A stretch of DNA of 64,000 bases from Dacryopinax spathularia (Eukaryota; Basidiomycota; Dacrymycetes; Dacrymycetales; Dacrymycetaceae): the NCBI GenBank assembly GCA_037974965.1, contig JBBPFI010000018.1, forward strand, positions 682,001 through 746,000. The letters are read 5' to 3'. The notes below the pieces were generated by a model, which was given only the letters and a program-made list of their open reading frames with translations, had not been told where the DNA came from and did not search any database. A program made the position numbers and the translations under genes. This document shows positions 53,382-64,000 of the stretch, in pieces (within the stretch, counting starts at the first letter, position 1; every line of letters begins with the position of its first letter).

Positions 53382-54624
53382 TTATGCAGCGGCCTCGCCG
53401 GCCTGCTGGGGGCAGTCGCGCGAGATGTGGCCCTCGGAGCCGCAGTTGTAGCAGGCGCGCTTCTGGGGCTCAGGGCAGTCCCTCGAGATGTGGCCCTGCG
53501 TAGGATGTTAGCATGAAATTCAGCTGGCCATTCCGCCGCAACTCACGCTCTGGTTGCAGTTATAGCACTTGGCACCCTGGACGCAGTCGCGGGACAGATG
53601 CCCGACACCACCGCAGGTGTAGCTGGCACATATGTTAGTCGGAGCGATTCGAGGTATATGCGCCTAGCTTACCAAGTCTTGCCGCGAGCACCGAAGGCTC
53701 CGCCGCCGAAGTTGTTGTAGCTGCCGTCAGTGGCGGCACCGGCCTCAGGGCAGGCACGGGCGACTATAGCAGATACACCATTAGCAACCGATCGCTCCTT
53801 CGATAGGGCAACACTTACTGTGCCCGGTCTTCCCGCAACGGTAGCACTCCTGACCACCACGGCCACCGAAGGCCTGCTGGGCGCCAGAGCTCCAGCCACC
53901 GTTACCACCGGCCTCGGCGGCATTCGGGCATTCGCGAGACTGTATGAATAGTGAGTGATCGTGACACATCGGAGGGCGAATTTGCTTACCAAGTGACCCT
54001 CCTGGTTGCACTTGTAGCACGTCTTCGGCTTGGCCTCCATCGTGCAGTCGCGGGACTACATCATCACATCAACGACTTGATCCCCCACATCAATGAAGCA
54101 TGACTTACAACGTGGCCCTCCTAGTAGGATGGACGACAAGATTAGTAATGCATCAGAATCTCGCGGAAATTCCGCATTTACCTGGCCGCAGTTGTAGCAG
54201 GTAGGGGTACCAGCCTTAGGGCATTGGGAAGCGAGATGGCCGACTACACATGCGACACGCATAGAACGTTGCGAGCATTTGAACATGCATTATATTGACG
54301 AGTTCGTATCGACGATATCGAAGCGACGGCAAATCGACCACCCGAGCGACACCGACATCGACAACGACCACGCGACCACGACGGAAAGAAAAGGAGCATC
54401 AAGCACCAACGTCAGCTCCACTCGACACGAAAGAAAAACGGCTCGTGATGAAAAATGACAACTGCTTCGAGGACACGACGAGCGGTCTCGACAATGCGAG
54501 ACCTGCTCATCAGGCCCTCTCGCTGGTCCCAAATCAAAAGAAAACGGAGCGACCCGCCACGACGACGCAATCAACGACGACAACACGTACAACCACCACA
54601 GTTGAAGCAACCACGACCAGCCAT
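53382..54624 (-). CDS. GIS2: CCHC zinc-knuckle nucleic-acid-binding protein GIS2/CNBP
   Basis: A 191-residue protein with seven CX2CX4HX4C knuckles. Exons: 54624-54591, 54243-54182, 54120-54109, 54055-53990, 53939-53819, 53763-53673, 53622-53547, 53495-53382. Knuckles: CFNCGGFGHLASQC, CYNCGQEGHVSRDC, CYKCNQEGHLSREC, CYRCGKTGHIARAC, CYTCGGVGHLSRDC, CYNCNQSGHISRDC, CYNCGSEGHISRDC. Seven is the number in yeast Gis2 and human CNBP, which bind single-stranded nucleic acid and mRNA and affect translation. A Gly-rich linker follows knuckle 3. The third exon is a 12-nt microexon encoding EGHV. Several introns fall at the same place inside a knuckle, suggesting growth by repeat duplication. The first intron is long (about 350 nt). 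Head-to-head with ATG2. Confidence 0.93.
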
Positions 54625-55070
54625 TTGGTTAGATTTGTTGGAGTTTTGAGGAGTACGACGAGTAGAGTTGGTAGATGCGGTGAACTTAGCGTGAGTAGCG
54701 TAAGAGCGAGTTAAGAGGGAGCGTTGAGAGAGGCGGATGAGAGATGGTGGGAGAGAGAAGAGTGACATGCGGTACATCGCCCTTAGGGGCTCACTCGATT
54801 TTTAACAGGTCGGCTCCACCCTAAGAAAGTTTTAGCCTCCGCCCATCACGTGAGACAAAAAGAGAAGAACGCCGGCCACTGCCGCTAAAGCTTCCGAGGC
54901 CTACCCTCACAGCCACATCCGGCCGAACAATCGGCAATCGGACCCCTTCCCCTTTCGTGCGGGGCAACGCGGCCGCTGGTGAGCTCACGCCAAAGGGGCG
55001 CGACGACAAGACGCATCAGCACCGAGCGAACGAAACACGACACCTTACGACGCCTCTTTCTTACCTTGCA
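54625..55070. promoter_or_regulatory. Bidirectional promoter region GIS2 / ATG2
   Basis: A 446-bp gap between divergent start codons. No TATA box is clear. Confidence 0.5.
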
Positions 55071-58000
55071 ATGTCCTCTTCTTTCTGGAACTGGTACTCG
55101 TATATACCCTCAATCCGACTTCCATCATTCAATGTACCGGCTCAGATTCAGAATCGTCTCTTATCATTCGCCATTCGCAGGTCGATAGGCCACCTGTTAA
55201 AGAGGGGCGGGGTCGAGATCGACAAGCTTGACACGCAAGTGGGTAGAGGATGGGTCGAGGTCAAGGATGTGGAGCTCGAGGAAGAGGTGCGCTTCGGTAT
55301 TTGACACAAGAGCATTGCTGAAGAGTGCGCAGGCTATCAATGCTCTCATTCCGGGATTACCGATACGGCTCACATCGTCACACCTAGCGTCCCTATCGTT
55401 CAGCTTGCCCGGGCTCCTGACCGCTCCCATATCCCTAAACCTCTCTGGACTATCACTCTCATTCACATTGTCACCGGTTGCACCTTCCGATGTGGCAGCA
55501 CAACCCGATCTTGCTCAGAGCGTCACCGAGTTCGTGGGAGAAGCCATGGCGGAGGACGAGGAAGGCAGAGCGCTGCGGAGAGACCTGGAAGCGTCCATAA
55601 TGGAGACCGCTGTTCCGCCAACCATTCGTGGACCACGCAGTCCGGGTACATCGCCAGTACGGACTGAGCTACCTGGCTCTATCGACCCCTTTCTCGCAGC
55701 CAACGAGCCTTTCGACGCCTCTGCCTCGTTCATCGCAGCCGACGTTCTTGAAGAGTCGAACGAACCTCCGGCAATGTCCATTCTCACTTCGATCGTATCT
55801 CGTCTCGTGTCCCGATTCTCGGCAAAACTGTCAGACGTGACTATCCGCATCCTGGATCCCAAGGCTGGCTCGGAATGGGTCTTCACCCTGGGAGAAGCTG
55901 GGTACGAAGGTCTACAACGGGAGACGGAAGGTGAGGCTGGTGGCCGCGCATACATGAGGGATCTCCGGCTGTTTGCGGAACGGCTATCTGAAGGCAACAG
56001 CTCTGGATCTGACGACGATACACCGCTGGCGAGCAGCATCGAACCAGATGAGAGCATGTATGCGTCCGCATTGGACAGCTTGCCGGACACGTCTCAGTCA
56101 TTGCTGTCAACTGAATCTCCGGATCCCACTCCATCGATGGCGAAGATACTTCCCATCTTATATGTCCCAAATCTGGATGCGGAACTGTCTACCTCTCTTC
56201 TGCCGGCGGCTTCTGCTCTTGCTCGCCAAACTTCGATATCAGTCGACCTCCTGGAGGTGCGAGCAGGTGTCACCCCTGAGGTAGTGAAGCTCGCTCTTTC
56301 TACCGTGTCGCAAGTCTCGAACACACCAACTCAGGAGAAGGGTGCCCCTGCTAAACTCACAGAACCAGTCTCGCCCCTTGGCCTGAACGCCGAGCTCAAG
56401 CTCGCTAATTGCTCTATCTTCATCATCCCCGAACCGACTCTAGCTTTGGACGCATTCTATGACGATTCATTCCAACCACGTGCCCCGCATCTGCTCGCAT
56501 CCCTCTCTACCCTGTTCGCTCAATTCTCCACCTCTTCGGGTTCTGCCTTCATTCCTGCTTCATCACCACCAACAGCGGCTTTCAGCTCTCCAGGCTCGGC
56601 CACGCAACGCCGGACATCCTACACTTCTGGCCGCGCCCGCTCAGGCCGTACGAGGCAGCCGAAGCGGAGCATAGACTGCACCATCGAGAACCTCACCGTC
56701 GGATGGCGGTCACCTATGGACTCAGAATCATACGATATCGTCGCCTTTTCAGAAGCGCTGGTCGACCCCTACCCGTCGGGCAAGGCTTTGTTCCCGACCT
56801 TTGTACCATCCCCATGGGCACCGGCTCCAGCTCGGACCTCTACAGCAGCGGTCATTCGAGTTCGACATGAGTTCGCTGTGCCGGCTGAAGGTGCCGGAGA
56901 CGCCGTTGCCGACACTACAACTGTGGAAGTTGTGCCCCTGGAGTTACGTCTAGATCTCAGCTTGGTGGAGCGATTCGTGCCTTTCATCGATGTGCTCAAG
57001 AGTGATATGGACAGCTTCGCTCCACAGAATACGCAGGCACTGGAGAAGCGCCGCTCAAAGCCAGTCGGCAGTGCAGGTCGGATGAAGGACCTTCTGAGTG
57101 ACTTGGAGAACGACCAAGAGGTACGTTTTAGCGCGGTCAGAGTGGTGCATATAGCTCACTCTAGTTGCAGAATGTTCCTCCACCAACCTTCCTCCTTACC
57201 ATGGCCTTCGTACGGATCCTGCTCCGCCCTCCTCCCATACCTCCGGCAACGGAACTTCGTTCGGGCACGATGATCGTGGATCTCCACTCTCTCCGATCTG
57301 TGCAAGGCGAAGCAGAGCCCGTCAGGGAGACTGTTCGGTGGCATGGCAAGCGCATTGAGCGGCAGCTAATGGGAGCCGTCGAATGCAAGCGATTGATGAT
57401 CGCGTTCAATCCAGCGAATGGTAAGCAAGTTCACACTTCTAACACTCATGTTCTCACCTTGAGTCGGCAGAGCGGACCGCCCATGCCTTCATCTCGCTTA
57501 CACCTCTACTTCCTGTTTCCATCTCTCCACTTGATAACGCCGCGCCTCTGTTACCCCGGATATCCGCATATACTTCAACCACAAAGATATCCGTACCTTC
57601 GGCGTCCATCGAGGTTGACGCTAATATTCCCCAAATCCAAATCCAGCTCGGCAAGAGCTCACTGGATAGCCTGCAACTATATATCGATGATCTGGGGCAT
57701 GCGGCCGCTAGGATTCAAGCTCTTGTACCTAATTCACCTTCGAAGCCGGTCGAAGAGACGTCCGGAGGAACGGCAGCAAAGATCGTTGTCTCGGAGGGTG
57801 CGTTGCTTGTGAATCATGTGTGGTAACCATTACTGAGCAAGCTTAAGTTTCTGTCAAATTACTCATTCCTCGGGAGTACGGTGAAGTTCGGCCGCTGGAG
57901 CTGACTCTGTCCGATGTTGACGTGATTGCGGAGCTGAAGTCCAGCGAGAAGGTGCGCACTGCTTTTCAACGGCGTATCATTGACTCATCTTTTCGTAGCA

Positions 58001-61000
58001 TGAGATGGTCTTGTCGGTATCAGCGGTAGACGTCGGCATAACAGAAACAACGCCGAAAGGACCTCTGACGCTGCTCAGCCAGACAGCGCACAGATCTCTG
58101 GTCTGTATCGGAAGGCATTTTGCTTGGGCCCCATGTACTCATCCTTCTCTCAGACTACTGCGTCGAGGCCGACACTTCACCTACAGCTGATCTCTGCCAT
58201 AAACATCGATACAGGACTGAAGCAGAACACGATCAAGGTTACCGGATATGGCTTCACGTTGACTATCCCACCTGATCTTGCGTTCCCACATCACCTGGGC
58301 TTGTTCTTCCAAGCTCCTGCCGGGGTACGCCCAAAATTATTTTACTACTCAAGCGGACTGCTCATAGTGTAACAGGCTTTCGAGGACGCGGTCCCGACGG
58401 AAAAGGCATTTGTCGCTGCCCAGCTTCTATCGGCCTCTGTTCGAGTGCTGGCACCGGAATATCCTGGCTCGGTCGTCCTCACCATGGGTGATCTGAACCT
58501 ATCCACTGCTATCGTCGCGAACAGCCCAACTTCGTCTGCCGATATCTCAGCTCGATCGTTGCATGTCCTATTGGTTGACAATCCTCAGGCTGCGAAAGAG
58601 GGAGTCCGGTACAGGGAGCACAGGGCACCACCTTCTCCTGGGGTGGATTTCTGGAAGGAAGGTGTCTTTTGGACTCTAGATACCCATTGCTGACAATCCT
58701 ACAGCGAGAAGGATACGCAGTAATACTTGAAGTGGGTGAGCTCGAAACAACTGTGCGCAGTGGTAGCAAAGAGGCCAGGCCACAGAATGAGGCAAGCTAA
58801 TCGTAACTAATAAGGGTTTTCATACTGATCTTTCTAAGGTCACAATTGTACGACTAATATTGGGCATCCATGCTTGTGCCGACACCTTTGGCGCCTTGGG
58901 AGAATTCATCGCGGACATGAGCAATTTAGGAAAGAAAGAGCAAGTGTCTTTGTGGCGTCATCTAGAATCGTAGCTGACCCTTTGTAGGCCGCCCTCTCCC
59001 GGCATGTATCCCAACACGGTCAGAGCTCAGGAACCAACAAGACAGCGCAGCAAAGGCCTACTGGGTATGTAAAGTGATCTATTAGGCTATGTGTGTCTAA
59101 TGTCTGTGCAGCCAGCGTAGAAGAAGACACCTTCCGCCAAGTACCCGAGCTAGGATCTGTTCCTGATATGATCAAGGATGACTTGCCGAGCAATGAAGAT
59201 TATCTTGGCACTGCATTCCCTCCCCGCAAAGGGTTCAAGGTTCCCGACCCGTTCGCCCAAGATGAGGACGACTTCGATGAGATCGAATCACCCGAAGAGA
59301 CGCTCTCAAACGCTCGAATACTAGATCCTGAAATCATCTCGGAAATCGATGGGGAGACAATTAGAATGGCGCATCCGGAGGCCCTGCTCATCACGGAAGA
59401 CTACTTCAGCGAGGCTATGGCTGCCGAGTTACTCAAGCCTTCCGCGGAGTACGTTATCTTCCGTTTGGGTGCACACTAGGCTGACAATATGCAGGCTTGC
59501 GGACTGCCGCTTTCGTCTGCGTATTCGAGACTGCGACTTGACCTTCAATATGCATGATGGATATGACTGGGTGTCAACTCGCAAGGTCATTGAAGAGGAG
59601 GTGAAGGCTGTACGACGACGTCTCGCCAAGATCCGGCAACTCTTGGCTAGCGGCCAAACTCCGGATGAAAGCTTTGAAGAAGCGAGCGCAACGTTGTTCA
59701 ATTCTGTATACATAGGTCTCCCACCGGATGCTGAAGATATGGATGCCGACGCCTTGATTGCTGCAATCGATCACGAGCTCAACGATGAAGCGGAGACGGC
59801 TAGCCAGGCGAGCTCGTGGTCCTCGTTCCCACGGAGTTCACCGCGGCTACAGTCACGATCGTCTCGCGCAAGGGGAAAGCGACTTACCCGATCGCACGGG
59901 GCCAGAATCCAGTTCTGCGCCACTGGGCTGGCGGTAGAATTCGATCAAATGGGCAGCAGGGATCCGCTCGCTTCTCGATTGCTGATAACAGCCCGCAACT
60001 TCGAGATCCTGGATCATATCAAGACTTCCACCTGGAAGAAATTCTTGACCGGTATGCATACCGATTTTCGAGGGAATGTGCGAGAGGCAGGGGCCGACAT
60101 GGTGCGAGTCGAACTGCGTAGTGTTCGCCCCAAGCCGGATGAGCCAACGGAGGAAGCTCGGTTGCGGGTGAGTACATGGCATCGGGACGGCAGTATTTAG
60201 AATTGACGACGTGCTAGGCAAAACTCCTGCCACTCAAACTGAACGTGGATCAGGATGCCCTCGATTTCATCAAGCGGTTCTTCATGTTCCAGAAGCCTGG
60301 CACAGCGGCTGCATCGACTGAACCAGCAGCGGACGAGGCCTTCATCCGTGGGTATTCTGAGACATTCAGTGGATGGACTCCTGCTGACGATTTCCGCAGA
60401 GCACGTCGAAGTCTTCCCAGTAGACATCAAGCTCGACTACAAGCCAAAACGGGTCGACTATAAGGCGCTCCGTGAAGGTCGGACGATAGAGCTGATGAAC
60501 TTCTTCCACTGGGAGGGAACAGAAATCACCTTGCGCCACATCCAGTTATCAGGCGTAAGTTTCCTCGGAATACAGTCCATGCGCAACCTGACCGTAGAGT
60601 AGGTCACCGGCTGGGCGAAAGTCGGGGAACTATTGAACGACATGTGGACGCCAGACGTGAAGGCCCATCAGCTGGCTCCTGTTCTGTCTGGCATCACTCC
60701 GATCAAGTCCGTCGTCAACGTCGGCTCTGGTGTTGCGGATCTGGTCCTGCTTCCAATCGCTCAGTACCGGAAAGACCACCGCCTTGTCCGCGGTCTGCAG
60801 AAGGGGACAGGCGCTTTCATGAAGACGGCCGCAACCGAAGCCTTGAAAGTCGGCGCCCAACTTGCTACGGGCACCCAAGTCATCCTCGAGCAAGCCGAAC
60901 ACGTCCTGGGTGGCAACTTCAATGCCCCTGTCACAGCCGAACTGGTAGACGAGTGGAGCGACGAGGGATCGGGCGACGAGGGCCCGGATAGGCCGGACAA

Positions 61001-61352
61001 TTTCAGCAAGTATGCGAATCAACCAGCTGACTTCCGGGAGGGACTGCAAGCGGCATATAAGAGCTTGAGCAAGAATATCCATTCCGCTGCACAGACCATC
61101 CTTGCCGTACCTATGGAAGTGTACGAGAGGCCGAACGATCAGGTATGCCTTCCCCGCTTTACCTCAACCATCTGGCGGTCTAATGTATGTCTGCAGGGAC
61201 CCGTCCGCACCGTCGTTCGAGCCGTCCCGATCGCCGTCCTCAAGCCGTTCATCGGTGCCAGCGAAGCCATCAGTAAGGTCGCGCTCGGCATACGCAATTC
61301 CATGGACCCCTCCGCGCGACTCGACATCGAGGGCAAGTACAAGAGGCGCTAG
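55071..61352 (+). CDS. ATG2: Autophagy lipid-transfer protein ATG2
   Basis: Very large protein (roughly 1,800 residues) that bridges the ER and the growing phagophore and moves phospholipids. Early exons: 55071-55286, 55334-57120, 57171-57420, 57471-57797, 57848-57951, 57999 onward. The last two are 60603-61142 and 61197-61352; I did not fix every middle exon. The N-terminus (WNWYSYIPSIRLPSF, SIGHLLKRGG, INALIPGLPIRLTSS) is the chorein-like opening of the lipid groove. Late conserved blocks are KLDYKPKRVDYKALR, FFHWEGTEITLRHI, WTPDVKAHQL, NVGSGVADLVLLPI and ATGTQVILEQAE. The C-terminus carries AVPIAVLKPFIGASEAISK and GIRNSMDPS. Length and block order agree with fungal ATG2. Acidic Ser-rich loops lie between. 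Confidence 0.95.
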
Positions 61353-61638
61353 TCTTCCCCAGCTACACCACCATATCCCGACCATGCTATACCTTGTATT
61401 TTCGCCATGCTTTCCCATTCCACGCCTTGAGATCGTCCAGCATATGTAGTATTTTCGCACACTAGACCAACCATGTTGTACTTGTACAATTTCATCACAT
61501 CATGCAGATTGTACTAAGATTAACGTACAATACGCGAACCAGAACCCCCGATCCATGATATACAACAATCAACATGTCCAAACAGAGCACAATAGCCCAT
61601 CCCAAACCAAAATGATACAGTCCAACGGCGCTCATCCC

Positions 61639-62130
61639 CTATCGCACACCATACTGCCCACCCGCCAACAGCTCGGCCAATATCCTCGCCTTCTCCTCCC
61701 TCTGCTGCTCGTTCAGCCTATTGCCCATCTTCCCCTTCATCAACCCCAATATAGATCCTCCCTTCACTGGTGGTCTCTGCTGTGCGGGGCGGACAGTCTC
61801 ATGATGCGGCGCACACGATACTGGCTGTGCAGAGGCATAACAATCTGATGGCTGCTCTCTTCTCCCCGTGCCCGATGTCTGCACGCCGATCAGTATCTGT
61901 ATTTGGGAAAGGAATATCCGGGGAAGGCGTACTATGTCGTATGTGCATGCAGAGCTCATCCCGGCGTAGAAACAGATCAGCCCGCCATGATGGATCTCCT
62001 GGAACGTGTTCTCCGCGCCGTGCTTGCTGATCGGTGGACAGTCGTAGCAGATGTTCGTTATCGGATTGGCCAGTATCCCGCTAACCAAGAGCAGGATGCA
62101 CACGAGGAAGAGCCGGAGGGCGTGGGCCAT
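61639..62130 (-). CDS. Small secreted protein of unknown function
   Basis: A 163-residue frame with a strong signal peptide (LRLFLVCILLLVSGILA). After cleavage it has NICYDCPP and LICFYAGMSSACTYD. The C-x-Y/x-G...CTYD pattern resembles small Cys-containing secreted proteins common in basidiomycetes. The C-terminus is basic and helical (KMGNRLNEQQREEKARILAEL). A GT...AG pair may mark an intron after TYDI, which would shorten the middle. It is divergent from the TENA-family gene. Such proteins are often called effector candidates; nothing here proves that. Confidence 0.55.
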   Translation of the reverse strand: MAHALRLFLVCILLLVSGILANPITNICYDCPPISKHGAENTFQEIHHGGLICFYAGMSSACTYDIVRLPRIFLSQIQILIGVQTSGTGRREQPSDCYASAQPVSCAPHHETVRPAQQRPPVKGGSILGLMKGKMGNRLNEQQREEKARILAELLAGGQYGVR

Positions 62131-62744
62131 CCTGCTGCGCTCAGCTAAGACTGAAGAGCGTGAGTGCTGCTGGAAGGGGGTGAGCTCGACCAGCAGCACC
62201 AGCAGGTTATATCGGCTGCTGGTGCGGACCAGCGAGCGTTGACAGCCTTCAAGCTCCCATCCCCTGAAGGCCGGATAGGGAAGGCGTCGAAGGGAACAGG
62301 GGCTGCCGTGGCTGCCAAGCGGTATTTCCGGGAATGGAATGTTGCCTCCGCTGGCACACGACCGGCCGAGACGAGAACAGCGTCCGGCTCCGCGCGGACT
62401 AGATTGGTTAGTACGCACCGGCAGGCTGGGTTTGCCAGCTGCTCGTAGAGTTGGGCGATCTAGCTAGAAAGTGAGTGGCCTTACATCCGCCGATTGTTCT
62501 GAGAAGGGGCGATGAAGAGGAAGAGGGGCCGATCGATGTAACGTTAGTTAACCTTCAGAGTAGCCTCTTACCCCAGAAAAGGAAGAGACAAGTCAGCCTC
62601 GATCTGAATTCCCTCGCTGTCGCCGTGCGGTTCCGGAAGAAGAAGCGGCTGCTGCGGTATCAGGGTTCCCTGACTTCGCGCGTCATCGTACTGCAGCCGG
62701 AGGTTGACATTTTGACATTCGACATTCCTAGCAAGTGCACGACC
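62131..62744. other. Divergent promoter region, secreted protein / TENA-family gene
   Basis: In-frame ATGs upstream of 62745 exist (for example 62475), but the encoded extension is basic and unlike the family N-terminus, so I treat this as untranslated. Confidence 0.4.
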
Positions 62745-63599
62745 ATGTCCAGCAACACAACCAGCAAGAGCAGCCAGAACACGCTCACCCGGCACCTGAT
62801 CACTACATTCGCCACTCCCTACCAACGAGCAACGCAGCACCCATTCTTGCGGGAAGCGGGCCAGCGCACACTAGACAAGCAGACGCTCAGCGCATGGCTC
62901 AGCCAGGACTATATTTACACCCGAGGGTACATCAAGCTCGTCGGGCTCATCCTGAGCCGGTACACCGAAGCGCCCATCTCCCTCCGTCGGCAGCTCGTCA
63001 AACTCCTCAGCACGGGGCTGAACAACGTCAGCGAAGAACAGCAGTTCTTCCTCAAGCAAGCGGAGGAACATGAGCTCGATATACGTGCTGTCCCCGCGGG
63101 CGTGAAGGCGGTTTTGTCGGGCGAGGTGAGGCCGTATATGCTCCCTTTGCCGGAGACGGCCGCGTATGTCGATTTTATGGTCGCGACGGGGACGACGGGG
63201 ACGATCGAGGAGGCGCTCGTTCTCCTTTGGGCTACTGTGCGTGCTTCTCTCCCTGATCTGCCGTTTCTCGACTAACACTTGTTGCAGGAAAAGGCATGAC
63301 CCTACTATCTCCGGCCCCTTGTGTCGTACTAACCTGGAATGTTGTAGTGCTACCTCGAAGCATGGACCTACGCCTCCCGCCAACAACCCGCCGAAACCCC
63401 CGGCCCAGCAGCATCAGCCCTCGATAAATTCATCCACAACTGGAGCAGTCCCGAGTTCCGCGCATTCGTCGACGAGCTCGGGCAGCTCGTTGACCATCTC
63501 GGTGTACCGCTCGACCCGAAGGAGACGAGGTGCGAGAAGGCGGAGGGGGTCATGTATCGGGTGCTGCATTTGGAGGAGGCGTTCTGGCCGAAGATGTGA
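62745..63599 (+). CDS. TENA/THI-4 (thiaminase-2-like) family protein
   Basis: A 249-residue helical protein of the heme-oxygenase-like TENA/THI-4 family, which hydrolyses or salvages thiamine pyrimidine breakdown products in known members. Exons: 62745-63236, 63288-63293, 63348-63599. The start ACC ATG fits the Kozak context. Motifs: HPFLREAGQRTLDKQTLSAWLSQDYIYTRGY in the first helices, a Glu-rich middle (SEEQQFFLKQAEEHEL), AAYVDFMVATG and EALVLLWATEKCYLEAWTYA. The last string needs a 6-nt exon (GAAAAG) and a GC-AG intron after it. Both flanking introns have good branch sequences (CTAAC). The C-terminal helices contain FIHNWSSPEFRAFVDELG. Substrate is not certain; many fungal members are unstudied. 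Confidence 0.88.
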
Positions 63600-63775
63600 A
63601 CCGCGGAGGGGCCGGTCTGGGAAGGAACCCACGGAGGAAGGCGAAAATAAGAAGACGACGGGATCGTCCACTGTAGCAAATAGCTCAAACAAGTAAGAAG
63701 AAGTTCCAAACGGGCCCTGCTGAAGGCGCGACAGCCGGAAAAGGAAATTCATTGTGGGAAGGAGCCTGCTTCGTC

Positions 63776-63997
63776 CTAGCCTGCTTTAGGGTGTCCGCAT
63801 ACCGCTCTGGGCCAGGCCGGTCCCGTAACATCTCCCTGGACCATGGCGTCCACTCTCGCCCTTCCGTAAAACCATGCCTCCTCGATGGATGCTCTCAGTC
63901 TCTGTCTCTCCAAAACGTCCACTTTGTCCTCGGTGCACTTCACTTTTTCCTCCATGGCTGGTACTGTGGGCAGCTGGGGTCCGCGATCCTGCAGCAT
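63776..63997 (-). CDS. Possible partial gene at the window edge
   Basis: An open frame running in from the right edge on the minus strand, ending at a TAG at 63776. Its residues (KVDVLERQRLRASIEEAWF and GPAWPRAVCGHPKAG) look protein-like, but the frame is short and no family is recognised. It could be the last exon of a gene outside the window, or chance. Confidence 0.3.
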   Translation of the reverse strand: MLQDRGPQLPTVPAMEEKVKCTEDKVDVLERQRLRASIEEAWFYGRARVDAMVQGDVTGPAWPRAVCGHPKAG

Positions 63998-64000
63998 CTA

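Noticed and set aside
62475-62744. In-frame upstream start for the TENA-family gene.
   Set aside because: The 90-residue extension is basic and unlike TENA/THI-4 proteins; the ATG at 62745 has a better context and a family-like N-terminus.

Overview
The window reads as nuclear DNA of a basidiomycete fungus, probably Agaricomycotina. Genes are dense, lie on both strands, and most carry several GT-AG introns of about 45-65 nt. The proteins are typical of fungi: GH10 and GH47 glycosidases, class 3 lipases, vacuolar-type M20 peptidases, IWS1, RLP24, GIS2 and ATG2. I saw no rRNA, tRNA, CRISPR or bacterial-type operon. For most genes below I derived exon boundaries by eye, and nearly all give a coding sum divisible by three.

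Layout. 0-4.3 kb: two tandem GH10 xylanase-like genes (-). 4.8-13 kb: housekeeping and unknown genes: a small unknown gene (-), an SR-like protein (-) divergent from RLP24 (+), IWS1 (-) divergent from a CHY zinc-finger gene (+), and an acidic unknown (-). 13-15.4 kb: a 697-residue coiled-coil/proline-rich unknown (-). 16.3-24.8 kb: a metabolic block with an SDR oxidoreductase (+), then a UDP-glycosyltransferase (+) flanked by two carboxypeptidase-S-like M20 peptidases (both -). 25.5-28.3 kb: a long disordered protein ending in a DUF3759/CipC-like domain (-). 29.0-29.4 kb: a foldback/MITE element with 75-bp terminal inverted repeats. 31-32.2 kb: a mitochondrial carrier (-).

33.9-47.8 kb: two related secreted class 3 lipases (+), separated by a 10.6-kb Ty3/Gypsy LTR retrotransposon (35503-46148). 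Its two 464-bp LTRs look identical, so the insertion is recent. Between the end of pol and the adjoining LTR it carries an extra gene on the opposite strand with a Zn(II)2Cys6 fungal DNA-binding motif. The element is also densely filled, on both strands and in LTR, coding and gap sequence alike, with the word CGGTA/TACCG and its extension CGGTAACG. CGG is the core of Zn2Cys6 binding sites, so I suggest the element encodes a protein that recognises its own dispersed motif. This is the most unusual feature of the window.

48-64 kb: an AYR1-like SDR (+), a GH47 alpha-mannosidase with 15 exons including a 10-nt microexon (-), a small duplicated-module protein (+), the seven-knuckle CCHC protein GIS2/CNBP (-) head-to-head with ATG2 (+), a small secreted protein (-), and a TENA/THI-4-family gene (+) with a 6-nt microexon followed by a GC-AG intron. 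A partial open frame lies at the right edge.

Functional themes are plant-polymer and lipid breakdown (xylanases, lipases, mannosidase), peptide or acyl-amino-acid and glycoside metabolism (M20-UGT-M20), and core ribosome, transcription and autophagy functions. The link between the M20 and UGT genes is inferred only from their arrangement.
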